The notes beneath the pieces were generated by a model, which saw nothing but the letters and a program-made list of their open reading frames with translations, ran no database searches and was not told the origin of the DNA. From Saccharopolyspora_D taberi (GTDB taxonomy: Bacteria > Actinomycetota > Actinomycetes > Mycobacteriales > Pseudonocardiaceae), in NCBI RefSeq assembly GCF_039534165.1, contig NZ_BAAAUX010000012.1, positions 1 through 64,000 on the forward strand: a stretch of 64,000 nt of DNA. The letters run 5' to 3'. The position numbers were made by a program, and so were the translations under genes. Below are positions 51,320-58,757 of this stretch, piece after piece (position 1 is the first letter of the stretch; the number at the start of each line of letters is the position of its first letter).

Positions 51320-51334
51320 TGATAATCGTTGTCA
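51320..51334 (-). promoter_or_regulatory. Zur-like box and promoter of the zincophore-type operon
   Basis: On the minus strand TGACAACGATTATCA matches the Zur consensus TGAAAATGATTTTCA at 12 of 15 positions. It overlaps a fair promoter, TTGTGG then 17 bp then TATCAT, which points leftward into the ATP-grasp gene 40 bp away. Zinc-loaded Zur bound here would block RNA polymerase. Confidence 0.65.
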
Positions 51335-51382
51335 ATAAGCTCCACAACCACCTAGCGGGTAACAACGAAGGGTGAAGTCACT

Positions 51383-52777
51383 GTGATCACAGCCCGGCTC
51401 TGCCTCGCGGTCGTCCTGACGACGCCGCTGCTCGGCGCGGCCCCGGTTCCGCTCCGGTTCGAGGAGTGCCCGCCCGGGGTCGACCCGGCGCTGGAGTGCG
51501 CGCAGCTGGAAGTCCCGCTGGACCACGCCAATCCGGACGGGCGGACGCTGTCCGTCGCCGTCTCCCGGATCAGGGCGTCCGGAACGCCGGAGGAATACCG
51601 AGGCGCGTTATTGGTCAATCCCGGCGGCCCGGGCGGAAGCGGGCTGGAGTACGCGGCGACCAAACGCGCGAAACTTCCCGAGTCCGTGCAGCGCTCCTAC
51701 GACATCATCGGCTTCGATCCGCGCGGAGTCGGCCGCAGCGCGCCCGTCGACTGCGGGCCCGCGGGCGGACTTTTCGACCACCCGACAGCAGATCCCGTCG
51801 ACGAGGACGCCTTTCTCGCGGGCTTGAAGCGGATCTCCGACGACTGCGTCAAGCACATCGGCGAGGTCCGCCCGCACATCAACACCGCCAACACCGCCCG
51901 CGACATGGACCTCCTCCGCCGGGCGCTGGGCCAGCCGGAGCTGAACTACCTCGGCGTCTCCTACGGCACTTATCTCGGCGCGGCTTACGCGGCCGAATTC
52001 CCCGAGCACGTCGGCAGAATGGTCCTCGACAGCGTGGTGAGCCCGGACGACTGGCACACCTTCGACGTCAAGCAGGGCTTCGCGATGATCGAGCAGCGCG
52101 ACGTCCTGCTGCGCTGGATCGCCGCGCACCCGACCACCGGCCTCGGCTCAACGCCGGAAGAAGTCCGCGCGAACTACGACCGCGCCCGCGGCCTGCTCAC
52201 AGGACACCCGGAGTTCGGCCCGGGCGAGTTCGACCGGCTCGTGTACCGAACCCTGTCCCGCACCGAGCGCTGGGAGCCGTTCGCCCGCGCGCTGGCGACC
52301 TACCTCCAGACCGGCGACACCACGGGCTTCGGCCCCGCCGAGCCGACCGACCGCAACTACGAAGCCGCCCTGCGCACGGTCAAGTGCGCCGACAGCCCCC
52401 GACCGTCCACATCGGACGTGACCGGAGCGGTGCGCGCGCTCCGCGCGGCGGACCCGCAACCGGTCCTGACCGGCCTCGAAGCCGCCACCTGCGCGTACTG
52501 GCCGGAACCGCACGAACCGGCCCGCCTGGGCAGCAACGACATCCCGCCCGTACTGCTCACCCAGGCGTCCCACGACCCGACCACACCGCTGGCCGGAGCG
52601 CGGGAAATGCAGGCCAGGCTGGGAGGTTCCCACATGGTCACCCTGCACAACAGCTACTCCCACGGCGTCTTCGCCAGCCAGCGCAACCCTTGCGTCGACG
52701 ACACCGCCGCCGCGTATCTCGTCGACGGCGCCGTTCCCGCTGGGGACGTGGAGTGCTCGGGGGCTGGGCTGCCCTGA
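51383..52777 (+). CDS. Secreted tripeptidyl-peptidase-like alpha/beta hydrolase
   Basis: 464 residues from GTG 51383. A short signal peptide (hydrophobic VVLTTPLLGAAP) is followed by the Tap/SlpD-type hydrolase: NPGGPGGSG, FDPRGVGRSAPVDC, nucleophile Ser193 in GVSYGTYLG, acid in SHDPTTPL and His in NSYSHGVF. Such enzymes trim tripeptides outside the cell. Codon 76 is TTA (51608-51610), the rare leucine codon that makes genes depend on the developmental tRNA BldA in streptomycetes. It is divergent from the zincophore-type operon. Confidence 0.9.
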   Translation: MITARLCLAVVLTTPLLGAAPVPLRFEECPPGVDPALECAQLEVPLDHANPDGRTLSVAVSRIRASGTPEEYRGALLVNPGGPGGSGLEYAATKRAKLPESVQRSYDIIGFDPRGVGRSAPVDCGPAGGLFDHPTADPVDEDAFLAGLKRISDDCVKHIGEVRPHINTANTARDMDLLRRALGQPELNYLGVSYGTYLGAAYAAEFPEHVGRMVLDSVVSPDDWHTFDVKQGFAMIEQRDVLLRWIAAHPTTGLGSTPEEVRANYDRARGLLTGHPEFGPGEFDRLVYRTLSRTERWEPFARALATYLQTGDTTGFGPAEPTDRNYEAALRTVKCADSPRPSTSDVTGAVRALRAADPQPVLTGLEAATCAYWPEPHEPARLGSNDIPPVLLTQASHDPTTPLAGAREMQARLGGSHMVTLHNSYSHGVFASQRNPCVDDTAAAYLVDGAVPAGDVECSGAGLP

Positions 52778-52783
52778 GGCCGA

Positions 52784-54013
52784 TCAGGCGTCAGCTTCGG
52801 GCGGGCGCGGGGGTTTTCCTTCCTGGTCCTGGGAATCCCAGTCGCCGAACACGGCGGGCGCGACCTGCGGGAGCCCCAGCTCCTGCCAAGCCTCGCCGGT
52901 GCGATCGACGTACTTGTTGACGTGGTCTTTGTCCTCCGCACGCTGACCGCGATCGGCCACACCGGGCGCACCGGCGAAGCCGCTCACAACACGGGCCGAT
53001 GTCGTGCCGGTAGTGCCCTTCGCGCCGCCACCGGAACCGCCAACACTGGAACGCCCGCCGCCGGGCCTTTCACCGCCGGACTTCCCGTTGCCACCGGCCT
53101 TTCCTGCGCCACCGCGACCCGTTCCGGTACCACCGGCCGGCACTCCACCGGCGCTGGTCGGCGGAACCACCGCGCCGCCCGCGCTCGACGCAGTGGCGGG
53201 ACCGGTGCCGCTCGCGTTCGGTGCCGTGGCCGCCGCCGGGGCAACCCATGCCGAACCGGATTCGGCCGGAGCCTCCGGAGTCGGCGAAGGTTCCGCTACG
53301 GGCGAATTCGGCTGAGCCTGCGTAGGAATCGGCATCGGCGTGTGCGCCACAGGAGTCGGCAGCGTCGTGTTTTCGGTACTGGCGTAACCGAACCGCGGAT
53401 CGATCTTGTCCACCGGCTTCGTCTGCGCAGGGCCGACCTCACCGGAGAAGACAGGCAGCGGCGAGAACTTCTGCACCCCGCTGACCCGCTCGTTGCTCAC
53501 GTCGGCGTAGGAGGTGTACTGCTGCCGAGCGTGCGTCTCAACCTGGATGTGCACTTCCTCGTGCATGGCCCGCAATCCGCTCTTGACCGCGTACGAGAAC
53601 GGATTGACGTAGTCGCTCCACCCGATGTTGTCCGGCGGGACCACGTGTGGCGGCGGAAAAGCGTTCTTGAAGTCCGCCGATCCCTGCGCCTGCCGTCCAA
53701 CCACGACACTGACGTCGGCCGCGACCTCGGCTGCCTCCCGCGTCGCCTTCGACAACGGCGTCATGCTCTCCTTGGCCTGGTCACCAGCCGCTCCCCACAT
53801 CACGACGTCGAACTTCCGCAACACCGCTTCCAACGCCACATCGGCTTCGCGGAACGCGGCGCTGACCCGGTTCAGCCAGATGGCCTCGGCCCGAGAAGCA
53901 GATGCCACCCCCGGACCGGCCTCGACTTCCCGGTAGATCTTCGGATGATCGAACGGCGCCTGCCCGGGTGCGGGCACCTCGGCGACGCCGAACGCCCAGT
54001 CAAACGTTTCCAT
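52784..54013 (-). CDS. PPE-like ESX (type VII) substrate protein
   Basis: 409 residues from ATG 54013. The N-terminal half is helical and PPE/WXG-like (WLNRVSAAFREADVALEAVL and VMWGAAGDQAKESMTPLSKA). A long Pro/Ala/Ser/Gly/Thr-rich low-complexity region follows (about 230-350), then a short acidic tail. No signal peptide. This is the pattern of non-mycobacterial PPE-domain proteins sent through ESX systems. It is encoded with a PE-like partner and an EspG-like chaperone on the same strand, while no ESX core gene (eccC, eccD) is in the window. Confidence 0.72.
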   Translation of the reverse strand: METFDWAFGVAEVPAPGQAPFDHPKIYREVEAGPGVASASRAEAIWLNRVSAAFREADVALEAVLRKFDVVMWGAAGDQAKESMTPLSKATREAAEVAADVSVVVGRQAQGSADFKNAFPPPHVVPPDNIGWSDYVNPFSYAVKSGLRAMHEEVHIQVETHARQQYTSYADVSNERVSGVQKFSPLPVFSGEVGPAQTKPVDKIDPRFGYASTENTTLPTPVAHTPMPIPTQAQPNSPVAEPSPTPEAPAESGSAWVAPAAATAPNASGTGPATASSAGGAVVPPTSAGGVPAGGTGTGRGGAGKAGGNGKSGGERPGGGRSSVGGSGGGAKGTTGTTSARVVSGFAGAPGVADRGQRAEDKDHVNKYVDRTGEAWQELGLPQVAPAVFGDWDSQDQEGKPPRPPEADA

Positions 54014-54030
54014 GCCCCCAAAGTCCCTTC

Positions 54031-54615
54031 TCACGCAGGAGGAAGGTTCGCCAGCACCAGACCCGTGATCTTGTCCGACATCGCGCAGGGGGCCGCGTAC
54101 TCCGGATTGCCGCGGCCGTCGGAACCAGTGGTGAAGTGCACCGTCAGCGCGTCCGCGTCCGAGACCCCGACGATCGTCGAACAACGGATGTCGCTTGTTC
54201 CCCCATGCACCGCCGGGTATCCGCTCACCTCAGCGGTCGGATTTCCCTGTTCGTCGCCATGGATCTTGGACTCCCAACGCAACCCGTCGCCTTGAACCGT
54301 GTCCGGAGCGACGGTGGCCGAGAACTGCTGATTCCTCCACGTGCACTTCGGCTGCCCCCACTCCGACTGATCGGGTTCACCCGTGATTGCCGCCTTCAGC
54401 TGCTGAAGTTGTTCCACCGACAGCAGTTGGCACGGATCAGGGAACGCTTTGAGGTTCTTCGGATGGTCGATGTGCAGCGGATCGTCGGCTGCTTGGGATG
54501 TTGCGCCTGCCGGAACAGGGGCCGGATCCGGTACTCCGCTCACAACAGTGGCGCAGCCCGTCGAGCCAAGCGCGACCAGGCCGGCGGCTACCAGCACCAT
54601 GCGTGATCTCCGCAT
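54031..54615 (-). CDS. DUF3558-family lipoprotein
   Basis: 194 residues from ATG 54615. A GTG 6 nt earlier overlaps the upstream stop codon (GTGA) and is an alternative, translationally coupled start. Lipoprotein signal with lipobox GSTGC, a short Pro/Ala linker, then a DUF3558 domain with paired cysteines (PCQLLSVEQL, KCTW, IRCSTIVG, APCAMSDKI). The family is widespread in actinobacteria and often found beside ESX genes; function unknown. It lies between the PE-like and PPE-like genes. Confidence 0.82.
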   Translation of the reverse strand: MRRSRMVLVAAGLVALGSTGCATVVSGVPDPAPVPAGATSQAADDPLHIDHPKNLKAFPDPCQLLSVEQLQQLKAAITGEPDQSEWGQPKCTWRNQQFSATVAPDTVQGDGLRWESKIHGDEQGNPTAEVSGYPAVHGGTSDIRCSTIVGVSDADALTVHFTTGSDGRGNPEYAAPCAMSDKITGLVLANLPPA

Positions 54616-54617
54616 GA

Positions 54618-54935
54618 TCACCCCGCTCTGTTTTCGTCGTCGATCCGCTGGTATTCGTCGAGCGCTTTCGCAACCGCAGCCTTGAAACCGTCGATCCAAC
54701 TGATCATCTGGCTCGTCGTCCGATACAGGTCCCCGTCGCCGCCCTGCGCTCGGGCGCCGAGTTCCCTGAAGACCCCCACCGTCGCATCGTCGACGAACGG
54801 AGGCTGGACGCCCTTCAGCTCAAGGGCCACGTCCTGGATCTTCTCGTACTTCTCGCGCACTGCGCCGAGCTCAGCCAGCAGCTCCGGTGCTCGATCGAGA
54901 TCGACGTGGAAAGTAGTGTGTCCGTTGACGCTCAC
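54618..54935 (-). CDS. PE/WXG100-like small protein with YxxxD signal
   Basis: 105 residues from GTG 54935 (GGAGGAC upstream). All-helical, with a helix-turn-helix hairpin pattern broken near residues 42-50 (GVQPPFVDD). It ends with DEYQRIDDE, where Tyr95 and Asp99 match the YxxxD/E secretion signal of type VII substrates. Size, signal and position suggest it is the PE-type partner of the PPE-like protein. No close family name can be given from sequence alone. Confidence 0.65.
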   Translation of the reverse strand: MSVNGHTTFHVDLDRAPELLAELGAVREKYEKIQDVALELKGVQPPFVDDATVGVFRELGARAQGGDGDLYRTTSQMISWIDGFKAAVAKALDEYQRIDDENRAG

Positions 54936-55048
54936 CGCTGAGTCCTCCTCAGGCCGGTTACGTTGCGGCGCGCGCGATCCTTCCACTGACGCTCAGTAGT
55001 CAGCTAGGCGGTTGCCCCGATTTGACGCAATCGTTGCCACGGCTGGGC

Positions 55049-55885
55049 CTAATAGCCCAGCGGTGCCTCAAGTTTTGCTCGATGGTCCCCCAGCGCCTCG
55101 GCGATCAAATGATCATGCGCTGGCCCAACGAGAGTCTGCTCGCCGTATGGCGCCTGCGGGATCCTTGCTACGCGCCCGGACGCACAATGATGCGTCGTGA
55201 TCGACCACGGTGCGAGGTGGCGACGGCCCATGGCGTCGCGGATTCCGACGTTGAACTGGCCGATCCGTCGGTCGGCGAGCTTCGCGAAGGCTCCGACGGT
55301 GCGGGCGTCGTCGGTGCTGACACCCGCCTGCCCCAGTTCGTACGCGATCCAATCCCCTTGATCCGCCTTGTGGTTCTCCGCTTCGAGCGCTGCCGCGGTC
55401 AGGATCTCCGTCGGTACCAGCACCGGCCGTCCCGACGCCGGAGCGGCATCGGGCAGGCAGTCGACCAGCCTCCGGTCGGCGCTGGCCGGGCGGACCTCGT
55501 CGATCCGCACCCGGTCCGCTCGCAGCACGATGCGGAACGCCAGCCCCTGGCCGACCGCCACCATCGCGCGCGTCTCCGGCTCGTCCGGTGCGGTCAGGTA
55601 GAGGTAACCGAAGCTCTGGCCGTACACCAGCGCGGAGACGATCTCGTACCAGCGGTCGTCCAGCCGTCCGCTGCTCTCGATCCACCCCTTCGACCGCGCG
55701 CTGTCCTCCGCGGCGGCCAGCGTGGCTCCCGGATCGGCCGGCTGCGCCAGACCGCTTCCGCGTGAGAACACGAAAACCGGTACGTCGAACCTGCGCCGGC
55801 TCTCCGCCGCCGATGCGAGTCCCGCGTCGTGGCGGGCCTTCTCGCTCCGCACGATCACGCCGAATTCCCACAAGCTGCATTCCAT
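55049..55885 (-). CDS. espG: EspG-family ESX secretion chaperone
   Basis: 278 residues from ATG 55885. EspG family marks: DDRWYEIVSALVYGQSFGYLY, AMVAVGQGLAFRIVL, LVDCLPDAAPASGRPVLVPTEIL and a C-terminal FNVGIRDAMGRRH block. EspG proteins hold PE-PPE pairs soluble in the cytoplasm and hand them to the ESX machine. It is the first of four same-strand genes followed by PE-like, DUF3558 and PPE-like genes, the expected substrate-chaperone set. Confidence 0.82.
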   Translation of the reverse strand: MECSLWEFGVIVRSEKARHDAGLASAAESRRRFDVPVFVFSRGSGLAQPADPGATLAAAEDSARSKGWIESSGRLDDRWYEIVSALVYGQSFGYLYLTAPDEPETRAMVAVGQGLAFRIVLRADRVRIDEVRPASADRRLVDCLPDAAPASGRPVLVPTEILTAAALEAENHKADQGDWIAYELGQAGVSTDDARTVGAFAKLADRRIGQFNVGIRDAMGRRHLAPWSITTHHCASGRVARIPQAPYGEQTLVGPAHDHLIAEALGDHRAKLEAPLGY

Positions 55886-55992
55886 CCCAACGCCCCCGGA
55901 ACGTCGAAACGCGAGCCCAGCTTGCGGAGCCTAGCCATGTCACCGTGAAACGGTTCAGCACTGCGGGAAGGACCACCCGGACAGCCGAAACC

Positions 55993-57558
55993 TCACCGCC
56001 CGATGCCGGTGATGGACCGGACCTCCATCTCCGCGCTGCGGCGCTCGTCGAGCTGGCCGCCGCCGAGCAGGGTGCCGACGTAGCCGCACAGGAACGAGAT
56101 CGGGATCGACACGATGCCCGGGTTGCTCAGCGGGAACCACGCGAAGTCCACCCCCGGCAGGATCGACTCCGGGCCGCCGGAGACGACCGGGGAGAAGCTC
56201 ATCAGCAGCAGGCAGGAGCCGAGGCCACCGTAGATCCCCCAGAGCGTGCCGCGGGTGTTGAACCTCCGCCAGTACAGCGTGAACAGCAGGGTCGACAGGT
56301 TCGCCGATGCGGCGAAGGCGAACGCCAGTGCCACCAGGAACGCGATGTTCTGGCCGTTTACCAGGATTCCGCCCGCGATCGACGCCGCGCCGATGACCAT
56401 CGCGGTCAGCCTGGCGACCCTGACCTCCGAGTCCGGGTCGGCCTCCCCCCGGCGCAGGACGTTGGCGTAGACGTCGTGGGCGAACGAGGCCGACGCGGTC
56501 AGCGTCAGGCCCGCGACCACCGCGATGATCGTGGCGAACGCGACCGCCGCGATGATTCCCAGCAGCACCGTCCCGCCGACGCGGTAGGCCAGCAGCGGCG
56601 CGGCCGAGTTCTCCCCGCCCGGCGCGGAGAGGATCGCCGCCGGCCCGTTCACCGCACCCGCGCCATAGCCGATCACCAGCGTGCACAGGTAGAACACCGC
56701 CATCGTGCAGGTCGCCCAGACCACCGAGCGGCGCGCCTGCTTGGCGTCGGGCACGGTGTAGAACCGCATCAGCACGTGCGGCAGCCCCGCGACGCCGAGC
56801 ACCAGGGCCAGCGACAGCGACACGAAGTCCAGCTTGGTCAGCGGGTTCGCGCCGTACTGCGCGCCCGGCGCGAAGATCTTCTCCCCCAGCGGGTTGCTCT
56901 CGGCCGCCCGCTCCAGCAGCGAGGTCAGGCTGAAGCCGAACTTGCCCATCAGGAACAGCGTGATCATCAGCACGCACAGCATCAGCATGACGGCCTTGAT
57001 GATCTGCACCCAGGTCGTGCCCTTCATCCCGCCGACCAGCACGTAGGCCACCATGACCACGCCGACTACCGCGATCACCAGCGCCTGCCCGCTGCCGCTG
57101 TGCACGTCCAGCAGCAGCGCGACCAGGCCACCGGCGCCCGCCATCTGGGCGACCATGTAGGCCAGCGAGATCACGATCGTCGACACCGCGGACGCGGCCC
57201 GCACCGGACGCTGCCGCATCCGGTAGCTGAGCACGTCGCCCATGGTGAACCTGCCGGTGTTGCGCAGGAGTTCGGCGACCAGCAGCAGGTTCACCAGCCA
57301 CCCGACGAGAAAGCCGATGGAGTACAGGAACCCGTCGTAGCCGTAGACCGCGATCGCCCCGGCGATGCCGAGGAACGACGCCGCCGACAGGAAGTCGCCG
57401 GACAGCGCGATCCCGTTCTGCGCGCCGTTGAACCCGCCTCCCGCGGCGAAGTACTCGGTGGCGGTGCCGATGCTGCTGGCCCGGTACACCACGAACAGGG
57501 TGATCAGCACGAACACCCCGAAGATGCTCATGTTGAGCACCGGATTGGCCGCGATCAC
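55993..57558 (-). CDS. actP: Cation/acetate symporter ActP-like
   Basis: 521 residues from GTG 57558, overlapping the DUF485 stop by 4 bp. Sodium:solute symporter family with about thirteen membrane segments; typical blocks are AAGGGFNGAQNGIALSGDFLSAASFLG, TMGDVLSYRMRQRPVR, GGMKGTTWVQIIKA and GVAGLPHVLMRFYTVPD. With DUF485 this is the usual yjcH-actP pair for uptake of acetate and other short carboxylates. Confidence 0.93.
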   Translation of the reverse strand: MIAANPVLNMSIFGVFVLITLFVVYRASSIGTATEYFAAGGGFNGAQNGIALSGDFLSAASFLGIAGAIAVYGYDGFLYSIGFLVGWLVNLLLVAELLRNTGRFTMGDVLSYRMRQRPVRAASAVSTIVISLAYMVAQMAGAGGLVALLLDVHSGSGQALVIAVVGVVMVAYVLVGGMKGTTWVQIIKAVMLMLCVLMITLFLMGKFGFSLTSLLERAAESNPLGEKIFAPGAQYGANPLTKLDFVSLSLALVLGVAGLPHVLMRFYTVPDAKQARRSVVWATCTMAVFYLCTLVIGYGAGAVNGPAAILSAPGGENSAAPLLAYRVGGTVLLGIIAAVAFATIIAVVAGLTLTASASFAHDVYANVLRRGEADPDSEVRVARLTAMVIGAASIAGGILVNGQNIAFLVALAFAFAASANLSTLLFTLYWRRFNTRGTLWGIYGGLGSCLLLMSFSPVVSGGPESILPGVDFAWFPLSNPGIVSIPISFLCGYVGTLLGGGQLDERRSAEMEVRSITGIGR

Positions 57559-57968
57559 GACGGCTCACCCCCGGTCACCTCGCGGTGCAGCGCCGCGACC
57601 CGCGGGTCGATCCGCCTGGCCGCGTACTGCAGGTACAGCGCGGTGATCAGGATCGTCGAGGCGAACTGCCCGACTCCCATCACCAGCCCGACGTTGACCA
57701 CCCCGAACAGCCTGGTGCTCATGAAGTCGTGGAAGTACGCCGCGAGCACGACGTAGCCGAGGTACCAGACGAAGAACAGCGCGCTCATCGGGAACACGAA
57801 GGCGCGCAACCTCCTGCGCAGCACCAGGAAGTCGCGGCTGCGCGCGATGGCGGGGAAATCCGGTTCGGGGATTTCCCGGCGCGCTGCGGACCGGTCGATC
57901 GCGCCGAAGGCGGCGGGACGGCGGGCATCGCCGGCCCGCCGGGATTGCGACTGGGTTGCGTGGGGCAT
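57555..57968 (-). CDS. DUF485 membrane protein (YjcH-like)
   Basis: 137 residues from ATG 57968 (GGAAGGA upstream). A charged cytoplasmic N-terminal part, then two membrane segments (FVFPMSALFFVWYLGYVVLAAYFHDF and the VNVGLVMGVGQFASTILITA region). These small proteins are nearly always encoded just before actP and are thought to help the symporter. Confidence 0.9.
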   Translation of the reverse strand: MPHATQSQSRRAGDARRPAAFGAIDRSAARREIPEPDFPAIARSRDFLVLRRRLRAFVFPMSALFFVWYLGYVVLAAYFHDFMSTRLFGVVNVGLVMGVGQFASTILITALYLQYAARRIDPRVAALHREVTGGEPS

Positions 57969-58757
57969 GCGTCCTTCCAAGCGGTCAGGTCGCCGCGGCA
58001 ACGGGGACTTTGCGTGGGGAAGCGATTCGCCGGACATCGGCAACTGCCGACAGCGCCGGAAGTCTAGCCAGCGAAGTGATCTCGGAGTTGCGACGCAACG
58101 ACACAGCACACCTATTGATGAATTTGTCGGTCACGTACCGTGTTTGACGACCAGAAGGCCGACTCCCCGCGGTACCGGTACGGATTATTGATCTTGTTCT
58201 GCCCGGATCCCGAGCCGGCGCGATCTCCGCTGGTCAGCGGATGTTGATCGAATGCGGGAAATGATCGGGAAAACCCTGATCCGGGGATGGCGGGCCAACT
58301 TCAGCCGGACAGGAAGCACCTATCACCCATCAGGTGAAAAAGTGCTGCTGCGGCCCATGATCCCGTACACAAACGGTGTCGGCAAATCCGCGGCGCGCGG
58401 GCCCGGCGCCGGTCAATGATCTTCCTTTGCCGCGATTTCCCTGGTCAGCCAAGGAAAACGGAGAGCATCGGGTGATCGTTATGGTGGGGTAAGGTTCTGC
58501 ACTCGACATCCGGAACGAACCAAACGCCCGGAACCCAGCAAGCACGGAAACTGCCCGACAGCACGGGAATACCGAGCACGGGAATAAACCAAAACGCGCC
58601 CCGGAACCGGGTGCACCACCGCGCCGGCCGGCCACCGGAAACCTCCCGGTTTCCCGGGAGAACACCGCCACGCATCAACGAACGTTGGGCCGCACCTGCC
58701 CACCAGACGAACGCGCTGTTGGCGACTCGTTTCGACCGCGCGGGAAGGGATTGCGTC
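57969..58757. promoter_or_regulatory. Long divergent control region
   Basis: 789 bp without a supportable gene, between the DUF485-actP unit and the conservon. Notable elements are the perfect palindrome GTTGCGACGCAAC at 58087-58099, about 120 bp upstream of the DUF485 gene, and CACCT...AGGTG near 58317-58336. The middle is more AT-rich than the coding DNA. Promoters for both directions must lie here, but I cannot fix them. Confidence 0.5.
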
